NCBI GenBank assembly: GCA_037367355.1
Contig: CM074695.1
Location: 3,534,001-3,598,000, forward strand
Direction of reading: 5' to 3'
Source of the DNA: Neoscytalidium dimidiatum
Lineage: Eukaryota > Ascomycota > Dothideomycetes > Botryosphaeriales > Botryosphaeriaceae
DNA length: 64,000 nt
Position 1 is the first letter of the stretch. The number at the start of each line of letters is the position of its first letter. The notes beneath the pieces were generated by a model. That model made no database searches and had not been told where the DNA came from. It saw only the letters and a program-made list of their open reading frames with translations. The translations under genes were made by a program, and so were the position numbers. Shown here one piece after another: positions 47,392-57,999 of the stretch.

Positions 47392-48723
47392 ACTATTCCT
47401 AGGCCTAGCGGTACCTCGTTAAAACCTACTTAGAAAGAAAAAACCCCTTACCTTACCGTTTATATTAGCGGTATAGGGGAAAAAGGTCTAAGTAAGAAAG
47501 AGTATAACCGTAGTTAGTCGGCTTTTATCTTACGTTAGTATAGTGCGGTATATAAGATAAGATACTAACGTTGCGATATACGTATATCTATATATAGTAC
47601 CGGCTTATAGCGTACGCGTCTTCGGCGATCTTTTAGTAGTACGACTCTATTTTACTTTCTTACTTAGACTCTTTATAGTAGCGCCTTACTTTTAGACGCG
47701 TTTAGTAGGGGGCGGCTTAGTTACGTCTATCTAGCGGGTAGCTAGAGCTATAATATTCTACGTATATACTCTAGATTTAACGCGATTTAACTTAGTAGCT
47801 AGGCTCGTACCTTAGAATCGTAGTTTAGAAAGCCGAAAGCTTAGATACGGCAAGTAGAATAAGTTCTTAGAACCTCGAGCCGCCGTTAGAAGACCCGTAG
47901 GAAGTCTTTCTAGTAGCGGCCTATAGTCTAGGTAATTCTCTATTCTATTCTCTAGCGCCTTTTCTAGTCGAAATTCCGCTAGAGGTTTAATCGTTCTTCG
48001 CTAGATTCTACTTCTAGAAACGCTTAAAGAACGCTAGAAGAGCGCTTAAGAGATATTAGACTACTATATAACTATAGATAGACTCTATATATATAGAGTC
48101 TATAGCTACGTAGCGGCCTCGCTATAGGCTTATATAAGAAGAAAGCCGCGTACGCCGGCTTCGCTTTAGTACTATACGTATTCGCCGCTAGTAACGTATT
48201 AGAGCTGCCTTAAAGGGTTTTTAAGAGCGTCGTTTAGTAGAAGTATATTTTTCTTTTTTACTCTCTTTACTACTACTCTTCTAACTTCTATAGCTTTTTC
48301 TAAATTAATTTTAATCTTCTCTATCTTTATTTATCTTTCTTTAATCTTCTCTTCTTCGATCTTTTCCGCTTTTATAATATCTCGTAGTCGTTTCTTCGAC
48401 CGCTCTTTCTTCTACGCCGATAGCTCTAGAAATACGCTATCTAGTCGCCGGATCGGCGCCTTAGACGTTAACCCTACTAAAGTAATAGCTTAAATAAGTA
48501 TTAATATTTCTCTAGCCTAGCTTACTATAGTAAGATTAAGATTAATAAGCTAGCTAACTTATAGCGTTCTTTTTAGATACTTAATACCTCTCTATCTAGT
48601 CGTACTAGGCTAACGCTAACTTCTTCTAGCCGGCGCCTCGCCGGTAGTTTATCTTGGGCTTCGAGGCTCGCGATATCTAAGCTAAGCAGATTACCGCTAA
48701 AATAGTAGTTCTTCTTTAATAAT

Positions 48724-49420
48724 TGTAACGACGGGGCCTCTACCACTAGGCTTTGGAGTTACCTAGCAGGTTCGGGTTTATCGAAGGGTTTACCTTAAAG
48801 ACGAGGAAAGGGGAGCGATAATAGAATAAGAAGTTACGGGATATAGAAGTTCGATAGGCCTTATTACCTCCAAGTTAATATAGTATCGAATTAGAACTTT
48901 AAGTTGACTACGAGGGTTAAAGTACTATCTAACGAGTATATCTATATACTATAGAAAAGCTATAGCAATCTAGGGATTATAGTATTAGATTAGAGCCTTA
49001 GATTAGAGGTTTAGATTAGTTCTAATCCCGTATAGGTCCTATAGGTTTTACGTAACTCGGGCGCTAAAGCCTGCTTTCGGGAGTCCGACTTCTACTAGTG
49101 CTAGCGGACGATATTACCGCTATACTCTTATCCTTATCGGCTTTCCTAATTCCCGCCCGTGCGGTTCTTCGTCCCCTGCGGCTCTACGTTGGCCCGTGCC
49201 CCTTTTCCTAGTCGTTGCGCCCGTGGGCGTCCTTCCCGTACGGGCAGTCGTTGTTGCCTACTGGCGTTCCCGTACGCACCGTTATCCCGTATTCCTAGTC
49301 TTCCCGTGCGGGCTTAAAGAGTGCGGCTCTACTATACGTAGGCTTCTTAGGGCCTTACGGCTCTTTTTCCCGTACGGGTTCGCGGCTCTCGCGGCTATAA
49401 AGCCCGTAGAGTTCGTAATA
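48724..49420 (-). repeat. 3' LTR of younger gypsy element (697 bp)
   Basis: Starts TGTAACGACGGGG on the plus strand and ends GTTCGTAATA. It retains many TG and CA steps, so it is less mutated than its partner. It contains short inverted repeats built on CCCGTACGGG. Confidence 0.95.
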
Positions 49421-49437
49421 CTACCCCCCTCCTTAGG
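49421..49437 (-). other. Polypurine tract of younger gypsy element
   Basis: Read on the minus strand this is CCTAAGGAGGGGGGTAG, directly abutting the LTR, as expected at the 3' end of a minus-strand retrotransposon. Confidence 0.8.
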
Positions 49438-49525
49438 GATCTTCGGCCCGAAGATTCTTCCGTTTAGCCTATATCTTAGGTTTCTATCGTTTCTTTATTT
49501 TCTTCTTCGTAAGTCTCGTCCCGTT

Positions 49526-50180
49526 ATGCCTCCCAAGCGTAAGCGTAACTCCTAGAAGGCTAAGCGTAAGTCTTTAGCCTCTAAAATTAACCTTCTTAGT
49601 AAGAGGATACCTATTCCTTATACCGCGTGTTTGCTAGCGAACGCCCGTCGTAAGCCGGGCGAGATAGAGGTGGTTTATAGAATAGACCTTAGCTATAAAC
49701 GTTATAGCGAATACGTTCGTCGGGGCTTATCCGCCTGCGATAGTAGCGGCTTAGAGGATTCTAATTATTCGTCCCTCTCCCGTTTTTCAAAGCTTTGCGC
49801 TAACTACCGTAGTTTTCCGGTTAAAGCGCGCTATCGATAAGGCCGAGTTAGAGGAGCAAGCGGTGCTAGATCTTCTTTAGAAGAATATAGCCCGGTTATA
49901 GCGTATTCGCAAGCAGCGAGACCTATTACGCCGCCGTAGGAGCCTAATAATTTCTAAGAAGGCGTAGACCGTTAAGGATCTTAAGGAGCTAGATCGTTTA
50001 GAGGCCGCTCGCGAGGCGGGGAATCCTATTAACCCTAAGGACGCCGAGGAGGAGCGATTAGCAAAGCGTATACGTAGCGACGTCTTAGCTAACGCTACTG
50101 CGGGTCCGTCCCGTTCCGTCGGGTCGCCTAGCGTTAATTCTACTACTACGCCGCCCGAGAGCTCCGAGCCGGTCGATTAG
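49526..50180 (+). pseudogene. Accessory frame opposite to gag-pol at the 3' end of the gypsy element
   Basis: From the ATG at 49526 the plus strand encodes a basic start (MPPKRKRNS), one stop at 49553-49555 that RIP of a CAG or TGG codon would explain, then an open stretch to 49840 including PYTACLLANARRKPGE and SACDSSGLEDSNYSSLSRF. A one-base frame change continues into a charged, probably coiled-coil region (KELDRLEAAREAGNP, DAEEERLAKRIRSDV) and a Ser/Thr/Pro tail ending at a TAG at 50178. The layout (basic start, Cys-containing core, coiled coil) resembles small proteins often found near fungal gypsy elements; that comparison is from memory. It is tail-to-tail with the integrase end. Stops and frame change make it a pseudogene. 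Confidence 0.65.
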
Positions 50181-50249
50181 GCGCGGTAGTCTCCGTTTCC
50201 TAATTTCGATTTTAGGTCCTTTATATTTAACGAGTCGGTGGTATTAGTC

Positions 50250-51950
50250 GATCCGGGTTTCGACGATAGAACTTATTAATAAGTTATCTATATCCGTCGT
50301 AATTTTCTAGCGGTTCCTAGGTATCGTCCCATTCTCCTTTCTATTTAAGAAGGTACCGGAATTAACCGTCGATATAGCCGCTGTCGAGGACTTTCTCTAC
50401 TTCCTAATCTCGGTTTTCGTCGACGTCTAGATTTTCTAGGAGTATCTCTTCTGTATAGATTACGGTTTTGGCGTTCTTTAGTGCTAGTTCTAGGAGGGAT
50501 ACGTAAAAAACGGGGTATATCCGCATCGTTTCTAGTAATTTAAGGCGGAAATTAACTTTCCCGATTTTTTCTTCGATCCTAAATAGTCCTATTTTCTTAA
50601 AATCTAGCTTGTTATTTGGCCGCCTTATTCTAATATTTTTTCTAAGAAGGTAGACTTTATCCCCCTTCTTTAGCTACGGTGCCTCCTAGTACCGCTTATC
50701 GTAGTATTTATCTATTTATAGAGCTACGAATTCTAGGTCTAGGTGCAACTATTCGTAGAGTGCCTTTAGCTAGTCGGCTTTAAGGATTCCCTTTTAGGCT
50801 AGTAATTTACTCGGTATCGGTTCTTTATAGGCCGATGGCTCGTAACCGTAATTAGCGTAGAACGGCGATTCTTATATTGCTAATGCCTTAGAGCTATTAT
50901 ACGCGAACTAGACTAGGGGTAGCAATTCTACCTAGTTATCCTATACGTAGTTAAGGTAATAGCGTAGGTATTACTCTAGCGTTTAATTGGTCCGTTCTAT
51001 CTATCCGTCTATTTACGGATATACCGTAGTCGAGAGTCTATATTTCGCTCCGAGTTATTTAGTAAGAGTCTGCTAGAATCATAATATAAACAGTCTATCT
51101 CTATCCGATACGAGTTCTTCTAGTAATCCGTGGTTGCCGAGGATAGTTCTTAGGAACGTATATACGAGATCTTCCGCGTTTACCTTCTTTAGGTATAGTA
51201 GGTAGTACGCGTACTTCGTTATTCTATCTATAATAACCAGTACTAAATCGTACTTAACTCTAGTAAGTAGTTCTTCCGACTTAGATAGATCCGTAATAAA
51301 ATCTAGCGAGATGGATTACTAAGGGCGCTTAGGTGCCGGTAATAGCTAGAGTAGTCCGTAGGGTACGTATCTCGCCGCCTTACTTCGAATATAGAGGTCG
51401 CATTACGTAACTATCCGTTAGACTATCCTTCTAAGCCCTAGAAAGTAGTAATTTCTCGTAATCCTCTCGATCGTCTTCTCGGTTCCTTAATAACTATGCG
51501 CTAGGGCCTCGTATATATCCTTTACGAGTTCCTCCCGTAGTTTTACCGGGACGTAGATTAATTCTAAAAACAGGATTATTCTATCTACGTCTTTAGTTAC
51601 TCGGGGGTCGTTTTCTAGATTTCCGATTTCTTATGCCGTAGCGTCTTCCGCGTAGGCTTCTCGGATTTTACGATCCTATTCGTAGCTTTCTAGGCGTATC
51701 GCTAAGGCTACTAGCCTAGCTAGGGTAAGCGACCTATCGGGTTTCTCCTTTCTTCTATATATAGCGGAGATTTAGCGTTTATCGGGTATAAAAGACCCGT
51801 CTTCCTACTCTACTAGTATTACCGGTTATAGTTCTAGCTTCCCTTCTATATAGTTGGTTCTTCTACTTAGCGCGTCTACGCGGGCGTTTTCTAATCCCTT
51901 TCGGTAGGTAATCTTTATATCGTAGAACGCTAGTTCTTTAGCCTACCTAA
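50250..51950 (-). pseudogene. Integrase region of younger gypsy pol
   Basis: Minus-strand translation shows the zinc-binding N-terminal part with spoiled Cys (TIERITRNYYFLGLRRIV near 51400-51510), the catalytic core (SISLDFITDLSKSEELLT and DRITKYAYYLLYL near 51200-51320) and a C-terminal segment (RLKLLETMRIYPVFYVSLL near 50480-50560) like the end of Tf2-type integrases. Stops from RIP are frequent. Borders are approximate. Confidence 0.8.
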
Positions 51951-54100
51951 CCTGTCTTCGGTTTAGTTCTTTTGTAGTAGTAAAGTATAAGAGGTTCTTA
52001 TAGTCGTAGTAGACTATAACCTAGTGCTTAGCTCCTTCGAGGTAGTGTCTCCATTCTTTAAAGGCCGTAACGATAGCTAGGAGTTCTTTATTATAGACGT
52101 CGTAGTTCCTTTCTAGACCTATTATCTTTCGGGAATAATACGTAATAGGATATAGTCTACCTTACTCGTCTAGCTAGCTTAAAACTACTCCGATAACGTA
52201 GTCCGATACGTCGGTTTCTACCGTTATAGGTAGGTTAGGGTAGAATAGTCCTAAGACCGGTACTTCTATAAATATTCGTTTTAATAAGTCGAAAGTATTC
52301 TACTATCTTTCTCTCTATATAAATCTATATTCTTTTTTAGTTAAATCTATAAGCGGAGCTAATACCTTCGCATAGTTTAGGATAAACTTCCGGTAAAAGT
52401 TAGTAAAGCTAAGGAAGGATTACACTTCTTTAACGGTTTTCGGCGTAGGCTATTCTCTTATTACGTCTAGTTTCTTCTCGTCTATACTAATATATCCTAG
52501 GATAATAATAAACCTAAGGTACTTAGTCTTCTATATATACTATTCGCTCTTATTAGGGGCTATCCGGAGGTTCCGTTCCTCTAGTACCTATAGGACTTTA
52601 TATACGTGCTCGGTATATTCTTCGAGCGTTTCCGAGTATATTAGGATATCGTCTAGGTAGGCTAGTGCGAATACGTCTAAATACGATCGTAGTATATCGT
52701 TAACTAGGCTCTAGAACGTAGCCGGTATATTAGTAAGTCCAAATAGCATTACCGTATACTCGTAATATCCGAATCTTATTCGGAAAGCCGTCTTCTATTC
52801 TTTACCTTCTTTTATCCGGACGAGGTAATAACCTTCCCTAAGGTCTAGCTTAGTAAAGTATTTAGCTTTTCTTAGTCTATCCTATAATTTATCGATACGT
52901 AGTAACGGGTATCGGTTTTTCACCGTAATATCGTTTAATTGTCTATAGTCGATATAGAGGCGGAGCTTACTATTTTTCTTAGATACGAATAAGATAGGGT
53001 ATCCGGCCGGTAACGTAGAGGGTCGGATATATCCTCTTTCTAGGTTCGTTTTAAGATACTCTCTTAGTGCCTCGGCCTCGTTCTTAGAAAGAGAGTAGAT
53101 AGGCTTAAACGCGGGCTACGTTCCTAGTAATAGGGGTATTTTATAGTCCTATAGCTTATACTTAGATAATAATCCTTTACCTCTTTCTTAAAATAATTCG
53201 GCGTATTTCTAGAATTCCGGGGGTACTTTTTCTAGTCCCGTAGTATTTTCCGTTACGCGTATCTAGTTAAGGGTTCTACCTAGCGGGCTATACCTCTCGT
53301 AGATCCTCTTCGGACAGTCTCCTCCGAGTGGCCGGGGAGTATCGACTTCCGGGGTTCGTTTTCTAATCTATACTATAATTCGGCGTTCTTATTCTAAGCT
53401 AGGCTTAATATAGACGATATAAGCTTACTCTCCTCGTTTTTTTATACGTAGTAGGGTATTAAAGAATATCCTCTTAGCCTCTACCGGGTGCTCTCTAAAC
53501 GGCCCTAGCTCGTAGCCCTTTTAGCTCTAGCTCTCCGTCTCTAGCTCTCGGCTCTAGCTTCTTAGCTCTAGCTCTTAGCTCTAGCTCTCTAGCTCTAGCT
53601 CTTAGCTCGGGCTCTTTAACTCTAGCTCTTTTACTTCGAGGTTCGCGAGGTATCGCTTATAGTTATCTCCGAGGAACGTTATAGTTCCTATACTCTAGCT
53701 AATATACGGGTTATAGGTTTTTAACTAGGGCATCCCGAGGATAATATCGTAGTTCGGGCTTATTATTACGTCTAGGTTAATTCGTTCTTTATAATCTCCG
53801 AGGGTTATTCGTACCTAACCGGTCTCGATCCTTACCTAACCCTTACCGTATTCTATCGATAACCCGTCGAACGTACTAAGTTCGTAGGGCCGTTTCTTAG
53901 GTTAGAATAGTAAGTCGTTCTTCCTAAGGAATTTAGAATCTACGAAATTTCCTTACGCTCTACTATCGATTATTACTAACGTAGTAGTTCCTTCGATAGT
54001 AACTAGTACTTCTAGTAGTATTTTAAGTTCTTCCTACTTACGAGATATTCCGTTTAATATTAAGCATATAACCTAGTTAAGGGACCTTCGTATTAGCCCC
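51950..54100 (-). pseudogene. Protease, reverse transcriptase and RNase H region of younger gypsy pol
   Basis: On the minus strand: protease remnant (VIIDSRA followed by a stop and GNFVDSKFL) near 53930-53990, where the catalytic DSG has become DSR; then a repeat-rich linker at 53515-53640. The reverse transcriptase follows with [20 protein letters not shown] and DYRQLND near 52930-53020, and an intact YLDDILIYS near 52633-52659. RNase H-side sequence VIVYYDYKNLLYFTTTKEL lies near 51960-52025. Internal stops show it is inactive. Confidence 0.88.
53515..53640 (-). repeat. Degenerate AGCTCT tandem array between protease and reverse transcriptase
   Basis: About 15 imperfect units of AGCTCT/AGCTCTT occur in a row. 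On the minus strand they encode alternating Glu, Leu, Arg and Ala (such as KEPELRARARELELRARA), a charged linker. The pol frame stays open through it. Confidence 0.85.
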
Positions 54101-54899
54101 TTCTAGGGTCCCTAGCTAGGGGAGCTATCTAGTTTTTTAACATCTCGTAGCGTATATACTCGTCCTATTCTTCGACTAGAATCGGGGTATCCTTCTATCG
54201 AGTCTATCGCCCTTACTTAATCTTACGCCTCTAGTAGATTTATCCGTTATGTACCTAGTACTAGAAGGTTGGTTTACCGTATTTTTTATCGGGTACCTAC
54301 TATAGGGTGCCGTAGTTCCGCGTAGCTATACCGTAACGGTAGAGAGTATAGGCTATATCGCGTAGAGACGTAAGGTCTTATTACTACTATATTTCCTAAG
54401 CCTCTCCTTTAAGCTAGGATACTACCTTATCGGCCGTTTTTAATAGCGATTCCTTCTAGGGGTGCCATACGTCGTTCTCGAAAAACCGTAAGCTAAGTTT
54501 TCCGTTCTTTATCTAGTACTATTGCGGTAGTAGATCTATTCTCGATTCGGGGGTCTAGTAGATCGTAGAGGTATAACCGGATTCGATATTCCTTATATCT
54601 CTATATCGGTTTAGGTGCTCTACGATCTAGTTAAGTATAGCTTAGTCCTACTATTACTCGATAGTTCCTACCTCGCTAGATTCCGGTATACTATCGTATA
54701 GTTCTCCGGTTTCGCTATTTACGAGGTCTTCGTCGGCCGGGAAGTATTTTTCGATATCTTCCTCCGTAGTCTCTTCTAATTTTCGGAGTATTATATTAAG
54801 TCGTCGTAGCTTACTAGGGTACTACCTCGTAGCGTCCTTATCGCTCTAGTAGATAGTATAATCGTCGTCGTAGTACGCTATCTAGCTTAGGGCTATATA

Positions 54900-55990
54900 G
54901 TCTACTATCCTTATAGCGGTAATTTCCTATAGCGCCTCCTATCCCTAGATAGCTGCCGCTACTTCCCGTAACTCTTTCTTCGAGTATTTATATCCTACGC
55001 TCTATTTGTCTCTATATCGGATATATAGTCCTTTCTTATAGAGCTCTTTTTCTTTCTTACTCTATTTCCTTTTCTTACTCCTATTATTACCGTTCTACTT
55101 TTTCTTGCTTTTATCCCGACGGATTATATTATCTATTTCTATAGCGTCCCCTCCTTTCTAGGTGTGGCGAGGCCTAGCTTACCTCGAGATATTAGCGTTA
55201 TACCCTTTCTTGTCGAACTACCTCTCTATACGACGCTTATCTATAAGTAGGGCTAGCTTAATTATATCGTTAAGGGTTTCTAGTTCCTCGTAGTACGTTA
55301 TAGCTTCTTTAATTTCGTCCCTTAGCTCTTAGTAGTAGAAGGTACGTAGCGTAAGATCGGAGTGCCTATCTACGAGGTATACTACGTCTTAGAATTTAGC
55401 TATATAGTCCTATACCGTTTCTTTCTATTTTAGACTTATAAGGGTCCTAGTAGCTAGACGGTTCTCGTTAACGCCGCTAAAGGCTACCTTAAGCTACTTC
55501 ATAAAGTTTTAGTAGTCGCTAAAGATTATCGAGGTTACTTCGGACTATAGATATACGGGTTTCTCCTAGTACTCCCGCTTAAAAGGTCGGAATTATTATT
55601 CCGCCGATCCTCTAAGATAGATACTAGCGTATAGGACTTATTCGGCGGGGCTAGCGAAGTTGCCGTATATAAAGTATATATAGTTATTTAGCTACGTAAT
55701 AAAGGCTTAGGTCTTCTTTCGGTCTCTATAGTATAGGTCTAGCTTCGGGACTTTAACCTTAGTAGCCGGTAGTAGAGCTAGTACCTAGGTAAGCTAGGTA
55801 CGTAGGATTGCGTTTTCGTTTCGAAGTTCTAGGATTATATTAAGTAGCTCCTCGTTAGTCGGTATATTAGGGTGTTAGTTTCCTACTACCATACTATATT
55901 GCGGCGGTTACTACGAGCCCGGGGTATTCTACGCCTCTTATATATACTTACTACTAGGTACGTCCGCTATAACAGCTAATACTATTAGTA
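54900..55990 (-). pseudogene. Gag region of younger gypsy element
   Basis: Minus-strand segments VKVPKLDLYYRDRKKT, LNNYIYFIYGNFASPAE and VLYASIYLRGSAE are typical of the capsid part of fungal Ty3/gypsy Gag proteins. Further downstream (about 55140-55260) TLNDIIKLALLIDKRRIERW fits the Gag C-terminal region. Stops at former CAG and TGG codons are frequent. The same start-proximal sequence recurs on the plus strand at 63950-64000. Confidence 0.75.
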
Positions 55991-56063
55991 CTTCTTAGGG
56001 TAAGAGAATACTTCCTATTTTCTAATTAAATCGCTTCCTTTTCTATAAGGATAGTAGTTAAAG

Positions 56064-56760
56064 TATAACGACGGGGCCTCTACTACTAGGCTTCGGAGTT
56101 ACCTAGTAGGTTCGGGTTTATCGAAGGGTTTACCTTAAAGACGAGGAAAGGGGAGCGATAATAGAATAAGAAGTTACGGGATATAGAAGTTCGATAGGCC
56201 TTATTACCTCTAAGTTAATATAGTATCGAATTAGAACTTTAAGTTAACTACGAGGATTAAAGTACTATCTAACGAGTATATCTATATACTATAGGAAAGC
56301 TATAGTAATCTAGGGATTATAGTATTAGATTAAAGCCTTAGATTAGAGGTTTAGATTAGTTCTAATCCCGTATAGGTCCTATAGGTTTTACGTAACTCGG
56401 GCGCTAAAGCCTACTTTCGGGAGTCCGACTTCTACTAGTACTAGCGGACGATATTACCGCTATACTCTTATCCTTATCGGCTTTCCTAATTTCCGCCCGT
56501 ACGGTCCTTCGTCCCCTATGGCTCTACGTTAGCCCGTGCCCCTTTTTCTAGTCGTTGCGCCCGTGGGCGTCCTTCCCGTACGGGCAGTCGTTATTGCCTA
56601 CTAGCGTTCCCGTGCGCACCGTTATCCCGTATTCCTAGTCTTCCCGTACGGGCTTAAGGAGTACGGCTCTACTATACGTAGGCTTCTTAGGGCCTTACGG
56701 CTCTTTTTCCCGTACGGGTTCGCGGCCCTCGCGGCTATAAAGCCCGTGGGGTTCGTAATA
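56064..56760 (-). repeat. 5' LTR of younger gypsy element (697 bp)
   Basis: The same length as the left LTR and alignable without gaps. Differences seen by eye are all C/T or G/A changes, most of them CA to TA or TG to TA in this copy. Confidence 0.95.
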
Positions 56761-56829
56761 ATAATCTTCTTCTATTTTTCTTAGTAAGGACTCGCTTCGG
56801 CTTTAATACCTTTCCTTCGGCGCCTACGC

Positions 56830-57800
56830 TCGATTCTTCTACTTCTACGTTAAAACGTTGGTTAACTCGTCTTAAGTCTACGGTCCCCCCTACTCCTATT
56901 AATATTTTAGACGACGAGGAGGATAAGTACCGTAGCGACGAGGGAGATAAGAATAAAAAGAAGGAGAAGAAGAAAATACGCGCGCTTTAGTATAAGCTAG
57001 CTAAAGATAAAACGACCGTAGATACTAAGAATTTAGCGGGTATAAAATATCTTAGAAATACTCTAGATATTAGTAGCCTATTATTATCTTCTCTAGGCTT
57101 ATAGTTCTTTAGTAGCGGTACTCTATCCTCCGTTAAAATAGAGGTAAAGATTAAGAATTTCTACTAGGCCGTCTTACTAACTAGCTTAATACTAGAGTTT
57201 AGCTAGGCTTATATTAATCGCCTTAGCGGCGAGTCTATCTTATAGCAAGTCCTTAATCTCGTTAACTCGCCGAACCTCGCCCTCTAGCCTAACCTATACG
57301 CGCCCGCCTATATATATTATCTACGATAGTAAAGTAACGCTAAGAAGGCTAGCGAGGCTATTAGTAAGTAAATAAAACGCCTATTTACCGTATACGACTA
57401 TAGGATACTTTTAAAGTACTCTCGCTACGTTTACTATAGTAAGAATTATAACGAGATATATAATACTTACTATTAGGTTATTTAGATTCGTTAGCTAATT
57501 TAAGAATTCTCTTTTTTTTTCTAGATTTCCCTCTAGTTCTACTAGGCGTTAAATATATTTTTTTTCGCCTATAACTACGCCTTTCTTAGCGTCTAGCTAG
57601 CGGGCGATAATATTTCCCGCGTTAGTTAAGACGTTAGTAGCGTACTAGCGTATATCTAAAAAATCTATAGCGCCTATACGTTCTAGTCTTATATAGTAGC
57701 TAACTAAATCTAGAGCGAGAGCGATATAGCGGTATACTTCTATAACTAGATTATAAGCTAGTAGCTTAACCTCGCTTAATATTAAATAGAATACTCTTAA
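56830..57800 (+). pseudogene. Plus-strand frame of the older gypsy element, opposite to its pol
   Basis: One frame stays readable for several hundred codons apart from stops at former CAG, TGG or CAA codons. It starts with LKRWLTRLKSTVPPTPINIL, has a charged Asp/Glu/Lys stretch (DDEEDKYRSDEGDKNKKKEK), then a helical-looking part (KYLRNTLDISSLLLSSLG, AYINRLSGESIL). I recognise no domain. It lies 3' of the pol of this element and on the other strand, like the accessory frame of the younger family, but the sequences do not resemble each other. Confidence 0.5.
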
Positions 57801-57999
57801 TACGCTTATAGATAGCTTATATTAACCTATAGCGTTTTATAGGAGGATTATAGCTCGGTTAGTCGGTATACCGCTAATAACCTAATAGTTAATTACGACT
57901 TTAAAAAGAAGTATCTAGGTTAGCTAGCGTTCTTTCCGTCGCTTAGAATATTTCGAATATTACGCTAGATATAGTATAGAAATATAGTATAGGGGTGTT

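Larger units (their letters stand above)
48724..56760 (-). mobile_element. Full-length younger Ty3/gypsy retrotransposon (8.04 kb)
   Basis: Two direct 697-bp LTRs (48724-49420 and 56064-56760) bound the element, and ATAAT flanks it on both sides (48719-48723, 56761-56765) as a perfect 5-bp target duplication. Gag, protease, reverse transcriptase, RNase H and integrase remnants run on the minus strand from right to left, so the right LTR is the 5' LTR. A polypurine tract borders the left LTR. A plus-strand accessory frame lies at the 3' end. A primer-binding site next to the right LTR could not be identified. RIP stops inactivate the coding regions. Confidence 0.95.

Noticed and set aside
49196..49555. 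119-codon plus-strand frame
   Set aside because: Most of it lies in the LTR and polypurine tract; only the part after the ATG at 49526 belongs to the accessory frame.
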